A DNA stretch of 64,000 nt from Nilaparvata lugens (Eukaryota; Arthropoda; Insecta; Hemiptera; Delphacidae), in NCBI RefSeq assembly GCF_014356525.2, contig NC_052505.1, positions 24,449,432 through 24,513,431 of the forward strand, in the 5' to 3' direction. The notes under the pieces are model-generated. The model saw only the letters and a list, made by a program, of their open reading frames with translations, made no database searches and was not told where the DNA came from. The translations under genes and the position numbers were made by a program. This document shows, piece by piece, positions 26,463 to 37,880 of this stretch (the first letter of the stretch is position 1; every line of letters starts with the position of its first letter).

Positions 26463-28857
26463 AGGGAGTCCGATCTCACTAGGCATCAAATCTGCATCAC
26501 TGTAAAAATCAATCGGGAAAAACAAAGATTCTCTCTCAAAGCAACAACTGTTTGAGACAGTCGATCTGTAAACATTTGAGAATGTTTTTGAAAAAGACTA
26601 CATTGTATTTCGTAACGTATTACATGTTCTTAGTGGCATTAATATCAAAGGAATAAATTTCCAAGTGAGAGAAAAATCTTATGAATATGGGTCTTGATAC
26701 TATGGATTAAATTGCTCAGGATAATGCTCATAATATGAGCCGTGTATTATGTGGATAATGTGAAGTATGATGAGATGAATTAACTTTCAGTCTCACGTGA
26801 GCTCCGAACTAACAGTGAATAATTTGGCCAACAGTAGTGTGCAGATGATGGATATGAATTACAGAATGACAATTCGATCAATGCGAGTAAACTGTTTTAT
26901 CATATTAACAATATTACAGGTTATCACTCCTTCATTGAAAATACCAAACAAATTCTATACAATCAGATAGTTTCCAGTAGCCTATTCCACTTTTCCATTC
27001 ACTCAAGACTAAACTGAATGTATTTACACAAGGATAAGTATTCCAGATCCAGATGTTCGCAAAGATTTGAATCTTGATAAAAATGGAAAGGAATGACTTT
27101 GACTTTTATGATTATCGAACAAAAATCCACAATACAATAACAGCTAATAATAGTTTACCATCGATTGCTAAGCTGACATTAACAGATCATAATAAGATAT
27201 CTGGTCGATCTGTGGATGTGATCTTTCACGAGAGATTTAATGATCCACATTCAACCGCGATTACATGAATTGGTGATAGTCCATGTTTATTCTGGGTTAG
27301 TGGATTGATTTCCGCGAACATCCAGTTACTTGAAAGGTCAGGTCTCCGATTTCGGCACTCCATTCATTATTGCACAACGGGTCTGCTGTGATCACTCAAT
27401 CAAGAGGAAAACGTTCCATTCTGCTTGCTTTCAACTGATTGAAAACATGAACGTAATAGAGAAGAAATAGACTGGCCCGGTCCGTCTCTATTCAGTGCAA
27501 GTTCTGCAGGAATGATTGTTGATGGGGTGAGAGTAGTCCACGTAACGACACAACTGATTCAATTTGAAGATATCAGACGTTTTTCTGCTTCATTTTGTTG
27601 CAACTAAGTGATTAGCTCATAGAATTGGTCGAGCTCCTGCCAGATTCGTGTTCTATTCTTTCGTTTAATTAAGGTTTTTTTGTAGATAGTTGTTTGTAGG
27701 AAACTGTTCAGGAGAGTACAAAAAATCAGTTGTACTGGAACAGAAAGTAAATTGAAGTGAAGAATAGTTCTAGTTACAGAACATGAGCCATTGCTGAAAA
27801 GATACAATCTTGTCAACAACTGTGTCATTGAATTTACAATAAAGAAATGATATCACAATGCTTTATCCTACAAAAATAGTTATATTCCTATTTATTTTCA
27901 ATATTAAATCATGATGCTTATGGAAATATCGCCTGTTTTGTGTTCGGTTTCATTCAACTCATTCATATTCTACATTTACTTGAGAAATAGAACTTGATTC
28001 ATCTCGAAACTCATGTTTAGGTTTTTGTTATCATTCAAGGTTTTCCGCAATTTTCAAAAAAAAAAAAAATGAAATAATTCAAAGAAATGAAAATATTGTT
28101 TCGCATGCAATGATAACCATCATACTTGGGATTAATATTTGTTGAAAAGTTCATTCAATTTGTATATAATTTTTTATCATCATATATTAGTATTAAAGTA
28201 CATTATTCGATATCTGCTTTTCTTGTAAGAATGATAGAAAAAGTACTCGATAAGGAGCGCGAGAACTAGCTAATTGAGGACGAGTTAACCACTGGTAAAC
28301 TATCCTCCATCAGTCAGGTAACCATATAGTGAAGCTAGTGTCTATTCCAATTCTCTACATTGAACCACCCTCCAAAAAACTAATCACTTCATTGTTTCAA
28401 CGCGGCATTATCATTCAATTTTTTATTCTCAGACATGAGGCAGCTGTGTTTCCTCACTTGTAATTTTCATTTTTGTAGGACCATCGAAGGAATGAATCGG
28501 TTATCGCTCTACATCGATCAGTGACTCTTCCAGATATGCAACCTCCTTGGATCACTTCGATAAGAACACGTTGATATTCTATCAGATGAACGTGCCTAGT
28601 GGCAGATTTCGGTGTCAAGAAGTGTTAAATATAGACGAGATGTAGGAGAGCCACGAGTATGTATGACTATACTGCATCAATGTATCTGTATTATAGGAGT
28701 GTAGGTATATGTATAATAGGTGAAGGCTTTTGGAGTAGGAGTGGATATTGACAGATTTGAGAATTAGATGGCATTGGCATGTTGGCTTATCTCATGTGGC
28801 GTGAATGGTGTCCCGGCAACGCTGTGAATGTGCTTGCTAAATTATACATATTGGATT
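26463..28857. other. Non-coding, nothing recognised
   Basis: AT-rich, with a short A-run near 28,055. Frames of 60-75 codons are present but unrecognised and lack matching splice signals. Confidence 0.55.
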
Positions 28858-31140
28858 CTGTTAAGAAGTAGAAAACATAGAGAGAAGAGAGATGAAGGAG
28901 GAGGAGAAGAAAGAAAACGAAGAAAAATGAGACGAAGCGGAATGAGGTGAAAGTAAAAGGAGAAAGAGCATAGGGAAACCAGAGGGAGGATAAGAAGTAG
29001 AATGAGAAGGAGAAGAGAATATATCAGTTGAGAAGAAGGGCAGTTGTGTACGGCAATGAAAACAAGAAGAATCTTAGGATGAAGGTGGTGTGGAGGAGAA
29101 GGAGATGAAAGGTTGGAGGAGGAAAAGAAAGGTTCAATTTCACATATCATTATAGTGAGGTATCATAATTAGGACTAAGTTTATTATTAGCACTTATGTA
29201 TGTATATTTTAATAATTATGTATATGTTTTGTCAATAAACTCCTCTGGTTGCAATTCATTGGCAATCAGAGAAATCAATTAGTTAGTACAAGGCAGTGAG
29301 ACAATGAAATTGAGTGTAAAATTAAGGGTGGGAGAGAAATAGGTGTTCAAGTGCAAAATGAAAAATATACAGAAATGAAGAAAAATGAGGGAAAGAGGTG
29401 AAGGAAAAGGAAAATGAGAAAATTAAGAAGATAAAAAAGCTGATGATGATGGTTGTGGTGGAGGTTGTGGTGAAGAAGGGAGAATGAAGAAGTGTGAAAT
29501 AACAAAAGGAACAAATATTTAAACAAGGGAAAAATCGAAGAAGAAAATAACGGGGAGATGGTAAAGAGGTTGAGCAGGCGGAGGAGAGGAACAAAAAATA
29601 TATGGGACAGAGGAACCAGCATAAGATTATGTGGCTAATGAAAAGAATTCAAGGGAACAAGGCTCACAAGCTTTGATGTTCAAAAAGAAAAATACACAGA
29701 AATAAAGAATGATGAAATGGTATAAATGGGTCGATGGTGTAGAGAATAAAGATAAAAAATGAAGGATGTGTGAAATGAGAAGTTCAGATCAAATTTCATT
29801 AATTCAATTTATTAAAAATACACACAAAACAAAATTACAAAGAAATAAAACAAATAAAACACAATAAAATGTTACAAATATAAAAAACCATGGGCTTAGT
29901 GGTTGGGAGTGTTGGAGAAGAGAGAAAAAAAGAGAAGAAGATACCTAGCCAACTATTCCAAATATTGGAATGATACTCAAAGAAAGAGTAAGGGAAGGTG
30001 AAAAAGAAGTAAAACATGAAAAAGGTGTACAAAAATGGAGGAGGAACTTGAAGAGGAGTTGCTAAACAAGGATGAGGTGGTTTGGGGAAGAAGGAGTGCA
30101 AGTTGAAGTAGTAGTGTTGTAGGAGTAAGGCAGGAAGGATGGGAATGATAAGGGCGGATAAGGAAGGAAGTCTTGCCGTAACTTGATGATTATTTCGAGA
30201 TTCGAAATGCTGGGGAATTGGATTGTAAGTGAGAACTCAACCGTGCTCTGTCGATAGAACTACTAATATTCATGGAGTACAGTAGTTGGAGTGAGGCGAG
30301 GAAAGATGTTTGTAGATGAGGATTTTGGAATAGAAGGAAGCAGAGGATAACGATGATAATAATAATGATGATGATGATGATGATGATGCGACTGATCAAA
30401 GACAAAAAAATAATTGAGTGATGCGAAAGAATAGAGAAAGAAAATATGGAGGGAGGTACTTTTAAAGTAAAGAAAATGATGATGAGGTTGATGATGATGA
30501 TGATTATTATTATTATTATTATTATTAAATATAATGATGTATAATGATTAATTCAATTTGTAAAAATTATCATTCATGTAATGTGGGATTTCACTTTAAA
30601 AAAATATTATTATTATTATTATTATTACTATGGTGACAGAAGAAGTTTTGAATAATTGTTTCTATTCTTTTTAGAATATTGTATTTGTTTTTTGTTTTTT
30701 TAAATAAAGAGATATGGAAGAAAGTCGCGAGGAGAACAATGAAGAAACTTAGAAAACAAGAAATGGGAGACAATATTGACATGGAAGACCCAAAACAAGA
30801 CAAAATAAGAGGAATGAACCGGGTGAAGGTGAGAGTGAGAAAAATATATCATGAATAGAATAAAAGGTTGATGAGAGATGATGTGAAAACGAGAAGATGA
30901 TTGATAGTGTAGTGGGAGAAAGGTTAAAATATAAGGAAGAAATGAACATGAGAAGTCAAAATGATATGATGTCAGACACAGAACAATAGAGTAAGGGAAC
31001 TGCAGAGGAAATTGTGTCAAAGTAAATAAAGAAAAATAAGTTGAATGAGAGAAAGAAATAGATGACTGAGTATGAAAGTAAGTAGGAGAAAAGAAAAGGG
31101 TAGAGAAAACAAACATTAATGGGAAATGGAGAAAGAAAAC
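28858..31140. repeat. 2.3-kb purine-strand-biased tract
   Basis: The plus strand is strongly A/G-rich for over 2 kb, with GATGATG near 30,365 and 30,480 and ATT arrays near 30,505 and 30,605. Every long minus-strand frame here is Phe/Ser/Leu-rich low-complexity sequence, so no gene is called. The asymmetry parallels the 9.5-11.4 kb region and mirrors the pyrimidine-rich 0.35-1.27 and 4.6-5.5 kb regions. Confidence 0.75.
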
Positions 31141-31609
31141 TTCAAGTTAAAGGAAGGAGTTGGAAGATGAAAACATAGTCAATAGATAGAATGGTCAATG
31201 ATAAATAGTAAAAAAAATAGCCAATGGCAATATATGATAAGAGAGTATTGTAGAATATTGAGGAAAAAAGAAGAAATAACAGGAGGATAGGAGAATAAAC
31301 ATCATGAGAAGTAGTGGAGAAGTAAGCAGCGTGAGTTTGAAGAGCAGAGCAGAGCATCGGGACTACTTGAGACACAATTTGGCGCACCGGCAAGATGAAA
31401 TGGAAACGTCGCATGCAAATGACAGTCAAACGGAAAGACAAGTCTCCCGATAAACCGACGCCGAAACGGATTATGACAAGGAGAGGCGTCTCCAAACTCT
31501 CTCTCACTCTCTCTCTATCCTCACTTTCTCTCACTCTCCGACATCCATTAGCAAGTCGGGTAGTGGAGAGCGGCACAAAACTCCTCAACCTGCTTTTAGA
31601 ACGAAACCA
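31141..31609. other. Non-coding, CG-richer patch
   Basis: 31,380-31,480 is richer in CG dinucleotides than its surroundings and is followed by CT-rich 'tctctctcactctctc'. Frames of 73 codons (plus) and 166 codons (minus) cross it, but neither matches a family; the minus one runs on into AT-rich sequence. Confidence 0.45.
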
Positions 31610-31830
31610 CTGCTGACTACTTGAAGATGGCTGGCTATTCACCTTAAACTGTCAGCCTTGGTTTAATGATTAACCATTGATGTTATAAGTTTCCGGAGCT
31701 GACTACTTGACGGTGTCTCATCGTAGACCGATTCACTTCATACTGTCAGTGTAGATTGAATGGGAATCATTGATGATGTATCTGTAAGGATTGCTGACTA
31801 TTTGGAGGTGGCTGACTAGCTTTCCGGGAA
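31610..31830 (+). repeat. Degenerate ~90-bp tandem repeat
   Basis: Two full units and one partial start 'gctgactacttga', then carry 'actgtcag' and 'attgatg'. A related single unit lies at 12,305-12,400. It may be part of a dispersed element; no coding function is seen. Confidence 0.6.
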
Positions 31831-31981
31831 GAAGGCACTGCCTTCCAAATCTGGCTGAAGCCGCTTAGACGCCAACCACCAGCTAACAGCCCCTTCTCAA
31901 AATACCCTCACCAACCACACCCCACTAGTCACGACACCTTGATTCCAGGATAGTATCTTACCACAATCCTTGAATGTTTGC

Positions 31982-32356
31982 TTATAAATTATTCACATGT
32001 CTGTAATTTAATAATTTCGTTACAAAAAATATTGTTCGAAAATTCATATTATTTTTTAAAAATGAATGTGAGTAGCTTAATATTGAGACCACTGCGAAGA
32101 ATTTTTGCGCAATTACCGAGAAATAAGGAAAAATTTTTGCGCAATGACCTGTATCTAGTATGTCCAATAATTCGAAAATCTCAGATAAAATTGGAAAATG
32201 TACATTTTCTGTTTTTGTTAACGCTTGATCAACATCATCGCCTTGGAATCCTGTTGAAAATTTAATATTTTTTGCAATAGAATCAAATTCATTGAATGAA
32301 ATTGACATCAAGAGACGAGTTAATTTTTTGAATTTTGCAAAGCTAAAACACTGCAT
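31982..32356 (-). pseudogene. Helical ORF, death-effector-like, 3' truncated
   Basis: The 124-codon minus frame begins MQCFSFAKFKKLTRL. Its first 75 or so residues look like a bundle of short amphipathic helices, with the segment LSEIFELLDILDTGH resembling the 'LFxxLxxxG' helix of death-effector domains. After that it runs into unrelated sequence, so this copy is truncated. Other copies at 32,505-32,847 and 33,795-34,134 keep the following helices (a DELWKCLYDIA segment) but lost one A in a poly-A run, which breaks the frame. Copies at 33,644 and 34,931 carry a large internal deletion. The DED assignment rests on helix pattern alone and is tentative. If correct, it would act on apoptosis signalling, next to a BIR-like protein. 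Confidence 0.35.
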
Positions 32357-32504
32357 GACCTAGATCAAGCTATGAACTATAATTGATAAGGTAGGAATGT
32401 GCACTTAGCTGTAACAGTTGTGTCTGAGGGGGCGTATCTCTTGATAAAAATGGCTATAGATATCCTCAGACCTATATCACTTGGGATATCAGCTCTATTG
32501 ATGT

Positions 32505-32847
32505 CTTAACAGAGAGAGGTCAATGATCTAAGTTGATCTTTTACATTTTTTATCTGCAATGTCATACAAGCATTTCCAAAGTTCATCGGAATTTGTAACA
32601 ATAGTTGAGAAATCATTTGCACTACAATAATGTAGATGACCTGTATCTAGTATATCGAGCAGTTCGAAAATCTCAGATAAAATTGGAAAATGTACATTTT
32701 CTGTTTTTGTTAACGCTAGATCAACATCATCGCCTTGGAATCCTGTTGAAAATGTAATATTTTTGCAATAGAATCAAATTCATTGAATGAAATTGACATC
32801 AAGAGACGAGTTAATTTTTTGAATTTTGCAAAGCTAAAACACTGCAT
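32505..32847 (-). pseudogene. Second copy of helical ORF, frameshifted
   Basis: Same gene start as at 32,356. The C-terminal half, with ILDTGHLHYCSANDFSTIV and DELWKCLYDIADKKC, is preserved up to a stop near 32,522. A single-base loss in an A-run (near 32,765) puts the two halves in different frames. The same structure recurs at 33,795-34,134. Confidence 0.5.
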
Positions 32848-34944
32848 GACCTAGATCAAGCTATGAACTATAATTGATAAGGTAGGAATGTGCACTTAGC
32901 TGTAAAAGTTGTGTCTGAGGGGGCGTATCTCTTGATAAAAATGGCTATAGATATCCTCAGACCTATATCACTTGGGGTATCAGCTCTATTGATGTCTTAA
33001 CAGAGAGAGGTCAATGATCTAAGTTGATCTTTTACATTTTTTATCTGCAATGTCATACAAGCATTTCCAAAGTTCATCGGAATTTGTAACAATAGTTGAG
33101 AAATCATTTGCACTGCAATAATGTAGATGGCCTGTATCTAGTATATCGAGCAGTTCGAAAATCTCAGATAAAATTGGAAAATGTGAGGGAAAAAATAATT
33201 TCCCTTTCTACTATCAGATTAAAGTGAATCCATCTAATAACTTATACTGTCAGATTAAAGTGAATCCATCTAATAACTTATACTGTAAAATTGCAAATAA
33301 TTGGTTTGCTTTCCACCCGACAGTTAAGAAAAATGTTCAATCAATAATATTTATATTGAAATTTTCTATGTACTGTTCAAACCTGCGGGCGTTACTTTTT
33401 TGGTAAGTGTGTTCTCCGAGAATATCTATAGTAAATTTAGTATGAACAAGCATTCCAAAAATGGCTATAGATATCCTCAGACCTATATCACTTGGGGTAT
33501 CAGCTCTATTGATGTCTTAACAGAGAGAGCCCAATGATCTAAGTTGATCTTTTACATTTTTTATCTGCAATGTCATACAAGCATTTCCAAAGTTCATCCA
33601 GAGGCGAGTTAATTTTTGAATTTTGCAAAGCTAAAACACTGCATGACCTAGATCAAGCTATGAACTATAATTGATAAGGTAGGAATGTGCACTTAGCTGT
33701 AACAGTTGTGTCTGAGGGGGCGTATCTCTTGATAAAAATGGCTATAGATATCCTCAGACCTATATCACTTGGGATATCAGCTCTATTGATGTCTTAACAG
33801 AGAGAGGTCAATGATCTAAGTTGATCTTTTACATTTTTTATCTGCAATGTCATACAAGCATTTCCAAAGTTCATCGGAATTGTAACAATAGTTGAGAAAT
33901 CATTTGCACTACAATAATGTAGATGACCTGTATCTAGTATATCGAGCAGTTCGAAAATCTCAGATAAAATTGGAAAATGTACATTTTCTGTTTTTGTTAA
34001 CGCTAGATCAACATCATCGCCTTGGAATCCTGTTGAAAATGTAATATTTTTGCAATAGAATCAAATTCATTGAATGAAATTGACATCAAGAGACGAGTTA
34101 ATTTTTTGAATTTTGCAAAGCTAAAACACTGCATGACCTAGATCAAGCTATGAACTATAATTGATAAGGTAGGAATGTGCACTTAGCTGTAAAAGTTGTG
34201 TCTGAGGGGGCGTATCTCTTGATAAAAATGGCTATAGATATCCTCAGACCTATATCACTTGGGGTATCAGCTCTATTGATGTCTTAACAGAGAGAGGTCA
34301 ATGATCTAAGTTGATCTTTTACATTTTTTATCTGCAATGTCATACAAGCATTTCCAAAGTTCATCGGAATTTGTAACAATAGTTGAGAAATCATTTGCAC
34401 TGCAATAATGTAGATGGCCTGTATCTAGTATATCGAGCAGTTCGAAAATCTCAGATAAAATTGGAAAATGTGAGGGAAAAAATAATTTCCCTTTCTACTA
34501 TCAGATTAAAGTGAATCCATCTAATAACTTATACTGTCAGATTAAAGTGAATCCATCTAATAACTTATACTGTAAAATTGCAAATAATTGGTTTGCTTTC
34601 CACCCGACAGTTAAGAAAAATGTTCAATCAATAATATTATATTGAAATTTTCTATGTACTGTTCAAACCTGCGGGCGTTACTTTTTTGGTAAGTGTGTTC
34701 TCCGAGAATATCTATAGTAAATTTAGTATGAACAAGCATTCCAAAAATGGCTATAGATATCCTCAGACCTATATCACTTGGGGTATCAGCTCTATTGATG
34801 TCTTAACAGAGAGAGCCCAATGATCTAAGTTGATCTTTTACATTTTTTATCTGCAATGTCATACAAGCATTTCCAAAGTTCATCCAGAGGCGAGTTAATT
34901 TTTTGAATTTTGCAAAGCTAAAACACTGCATGACCTCGATTAAG

Positions 34945-35958
34945 TTATGAACAATAAAATTGATAAGGTAGGAATGTGCACTTAGCTGTAACACAGTTGT
35001 CTCTGAGGGGGGCGTATCTAATTGTAGACAGACAACATGTACGAGCTTTATGCAGTCTCAATGCATGCAAGCAATAAACACACTGTAATTCCTTTCCGTT
35101 GTAGAAGAATCCATAACGTGCAAAGTTTCTTTTCTGTGCATTCGTATACATCGGTGCCAATTTCATACTTTGCATTCGATTGTTTTCACACAAGAAATTA
35201 TTTGATTGATACATATTTTTAAACAGCAAAGAATTATAATGTTGGGCACTGTACAACGCACACCTTCCATCGGGTCTATATTTATGTATCTTACATGCAT
35301 CATAACACCACGAAGTGGTGAAAATGCTGAAATCAGGCTTGAGAAAGTCCTCCGGTATGCATTGTACATTAGAATGCAATCTTCTCAAAAACTTTGCTTT
35401 TTCAGTTCCTTTTGTGAAAATTTTCTCATAACCTGCAAGGTAATCACGTATTAATGAGTCACTGTATTCTAAATCTCCATCTTCCCATTTTATTTTATGA
35501 TAGTTACGTTCCAGCCATGTTACGTCGTTATACAATTTTGCGCTCAATTCCATCTTTGCAAATGGTGATTTGAAATGGAATACAGCATAATTATTGCTCT
35601 CATCGACAATAGCAAGTTCCTTTACAATAATTTGATTACAAGTTTGTTTAAACCAGTAAAGATCAACCGTAGCAATTTTCGTAGGTGTCTGCTTTTGCAC
35701 TCCTTTCTGTTCCTCTTCACGTATCTGTTCCTCCTCACGTTTCTGCTCCTCCACCTCCTCTTCCCCCTCCTCTCCCGACTTCTGGATTGGTGTACTACTC
35801 CTCCTTGGTTCATAATAGAAATTTGTTGATTCAATATCGTAAAGTAGCGACGACTGAGTTTGAGCTTTGTCCAAAATATCAGAATCAAGATCACACTGGA
35901 TACCAATAGAGCGAGTTTGTGGCTTGTCCAAAATATCAGAACACAAAGAATAGGACAT
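34945..35958 (-). CDS. BIR-like protein of the Polinton region
   Basis: 337 codons, start at 35,958. Residues 1-55 are Asp/Gln-rich with a repeated SDILDKPQT/SDILDKAQT motif. Residues 60-90 are a highly charged Glu/Arg stretch. Residues about 90-250 are an unassigned folded part. Residues about 270-330 resemble a baculoviral IAP repeat: a YGFFYNGKELQCVYC core matches the 'GFxYxGxxDxVxCxxC' signature, followed by KCTFLPY, as in the 'PxCxFL' end. The conserved His of the zinc site is not evident, so the fold may be degenerate. IAP-type proteins of insect viruses block caspases. The C-terminal coding part is what has been copied into the tandem array. A polymerase fragment starts divergently from the same point. 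Confidence 0.55.
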   Translation of the reverse strand: MSYSLCSDILDKPQTRSIGIQCDLDSDILDKAQTQSSLLYDIESTNFYYEPRRSSTPIQKSGEEGEEEVEEQKREEEQIREEEQKGVQKQTPTKIATVDLYWFKQTCNQIIVKELAIVDESNNYAVFHFKSPFAKMELSAKLYNDVTWLERNYHKIKWEDGDLEYSDSLIRDYLAGYEKIFTKGTEKAKFLRRLHSNVQCIPEDFLKPDFSIFTTSWCYDACKIHKYRPDGRCALYSAQHYNSLLFKNMYQSNNFLCENNRMQSMKLAPMYTNAQKRNFARYGFFYNGKELQCVYCLHALRLHKARTCCLSTIRYAPLRDNCVTAKCTFLPYQFYCS

Positions 35959-35969
35959 GATTCCTGTTC

Positions 35970-36480
35970 AAAGGTAAAACTGATAATGGCTTACATTTGG
36001 CGCAGTACACACCTTATATAACCTGCAGTGATGCACTCTATCAACAAATTACTGAACTTCTCAATTTAACAGCACGTACTCCGGAGTACATATCATGTTA
36101 TTTTCATAATTTCTTCGGTTTTGATTCACATTTTATTCTGAAATCGCTCGGTAAATGTAAAAAAGAAATTTCCTGCATCGCAAATACGTCAGAGAGATTT
36201 TTGACACTTTCGGTAGGCAAAATTAAATTTTTAGATTCCTACAAGTTTATGTCTGAATCCTTGGAAGTATTGGTGCGTAATGTGGTAGAAAGTACAGACA
36301 TGGAAAAGAAGTTGGGGAAAGAAAGTACATTGGAAAGAACTTCCTCCAATAGAATGTTTTCATAACGACTTAACGGACACACCTCTGACACGCGAAGAAT
36401 ATCAACATGCACAAAGAGTGTTCTCAACATTCAATATTTTCATTACCTTTCAACTCAATGCTCGAACATTAACTAAAGTT
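35970..36480 (+). pseudogene. Protein-primed DNA polymerase B, exonuclease fragment
   Basis: The plus-strand frame to 36,365 contains YFHNFFGFDSHF, the exonuclease II motif (N-x2-F/Y-D-x-HF) of protein-primed family B polymerases. A LDSYKFMSESLEVLV segment follows at its usual distance. The family's next conserved block (TREEYQHAQRVFSTFN) is present too, but in a neighbouring frame, so a frameshift lies near 36,320. The palm domain is absent: after about 36,480 the sequence is AT-rich and non-coding. A full polymerase of this type is about 1,000 residues, so this is a decayed fragment. The other recognisable fragment (motif C) is 11 kb away on the other strand. Confidence 0.8.
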
Positions 36481-36669
36481 AATTAATTAATCATTACACT
36501 AACTTAATCTAAAAGAAAAATGGAAATTTTCTATTAATTTGGAATAATACTTTGAATTCATCTATTCAGATCATCTATTTGAAATGCATTTCAAATAGCT
36601 GATGTGAAAAAGTCAAACACAAAATAATATTGATAAGAATGAATGGAATACCAATCCAGCCATGTGTAC

Positions 36670-36724
36670 GATGCATTCATTCACAACAAGACCTTGTGAA
36701 GGTCGTGAATGAATGAAATGCATC
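36670..36724. repeat. Branched hairpin
   Basis: Outer arms 'gatgcattcattcac' (36,670-36,684) and 'gtgaatgaatgaaatgcatc' (36,705-36,724) enclose an inner stem 'gacctt-gtg-aaggtc' (36,690-36,704). A stem topped by a second stem recalls terminal hairpins of small linear DNA viruses, but a short fold-back element would look the same. A TATA box lies 110 bp downstream. Confidence 0.65.
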
Positions 36725-36836
36725 ACACCAGATGTGTAAGGGCCAACGGTCTCACTTCACAACAAGGAAGGCAGAGCGTTGAGCCGACCTTGACACAGTG
36801 AGCGATCGGCCGATGTCAGCTTGCCATACATCAAGC

Positions 36837-36923
36837 TATAAAAACACATTTTTAATTTCTTATCACTCAATGCAACTTGGAGAGTGAGTGATTGAGTTCT
36901 CTACACTTATACTAGTGTGATAG
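36837..36923 (+). promoter_or_regulatory. TATA promoter and possible leader exon
   Basis: TATAAAA at 36,837-36,843 is followed at +27 by 'tatcactcaa', an initiator-like site. A strong donor TAG|GTGAGT follows at 36,923. The 60-nt leader would lack coding sequence. The next acceptor-bounded plus-strand exon I can see is at 39,319, so the two may belong to one spliced transcript. Confidence 0.45.
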
Positions 36924-36945
36924 GTGAGTGAAAACTTTTTATAGA

Positions 36946-37880
36946 ATAACATACTATTTTTTATTGATATATAACAAGTAAATTATGCGGTTAACAAAGT
37001 AGGTTATGTATATGCTGATAGGCGATGCAATTGTCACCTTAACACAATACTTGAAAATTATAGATTATAATGAAAATATATGTAATGGCTTGTGTCAAAA
37101 CTAAATAACACAATACTTGAAAATTGTGATTTACAAGATATAGGTTATAATGCCGAAAGGCGATGTAATGTCAAGTCCGAAAATTTGTTACAAGATTATT
37201 AACAAAATAAGTAATAATAAAATTCATAAAATGTTAACTGGTAATATAATTATCATGATTTAAATTTTATGCATTTTAACAATGTTTATGTCAGTCATGC
37301 ACTGATTAATATGTTTCACAAACAGTAACAATGATTTGCATTATCAAATTGCATTATTTGCATTAATAAATGATTTTCATTTTAAAAGTAATAATATCGT
37401 AAATTCATAAAATGTTAACTGAAACCCTAAAAGTAATATACTATTTTTTATTGATATATAACAAGTAAATTATGCGGTTAACAAAGTAGGTTATGTATAT
37501 GATGATAGGCGATGCAATTGTCACCTTAACACAAAACTTGTAAATTATAGATTCATACAACCTCAGCTGAGTGAAGTGGAGGAAACACAATACTTGAAAA
37601 TTATAGATTATAATGAAAATATATGTAATGGCTTGTGCCAAAACTAAATAACACAATACTTGAAAATTGTGATTTACAAGATATAGGTTATATTGCCGAA
37701 AGGCAATGCAATGTCAAGTCCGAAAATTTGTTACAAGATTATTAACAAAATAAGTAATAATAAAATTCATAAAATGTTAAATGGTAATATAATTATCATG
37801 ATTTAAATTTTATGCATTTTGACAATGTTGATGTCGGTCATGTACTGATTAATATGTTTGACAAACAGTAACAATGATTT
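36946..37880. repeat. ~495-bp direct repeat including a gene 3' end
   Basis: The block from 'actattttttattgatatat' at 36,946 recurs from 37,441, with shared landmarks 'aatgtcaagtccgaaaattt' and 'atgattaaattt'-like sequence. The second copy contains the last codons of the 37,803-39,204 gene; the first copy carries the same codons (37,265-37,350, minus) without the rest. This is a tandem duplication of the 3' end of that gene. Confidence 0.8.

Larger units (their letters stand above)
31982..34935 (-). repeat. Tandem ~1.29-kb duplication carrying ORF fragments
   Basis: The start of a minus-strand ORF recurs at 32,356, 32,847, 33,644, 34,134 and 34,931, giving spacings of 491, 797, 490 and 797 bp. 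The region is therefore a near-identical 1,287-bp block in two copies, each made of a 490-bp unit and a 797-bp unit. The 797-bp units share a non-coding insert (33,183-33,460 and 34,470-34,745) with a duplicated 'attaaagtgaatccatct' motif. Each block includes the 3' end of the neighbouring BIR-like ORF plus the start of the next ORF downstream, so it arose from the Polinton region. Confidence 0.88.

Noticed and set aside
28842..31116. Several 70-140-codon minus frames rich in Phe and Ser
   Set aside because: All fall in a purine-biased tract whose complement yields such frames by chance.
31142..31642. 166-codon minus frame
   Set aside because: Crosses a CT repeat and AT-rich flank; changes composition abruptly; no domain seen.
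32355..34935. CRISPR-like array
   Set aside because: Repeat units are 490-797 bp with no short repeat-spacer pattern, and the genome is eukaryotic.
35575..35829. 84-codon plus frame
   Set aside because: Antisense shadow of the BIR-like gene's charged region.
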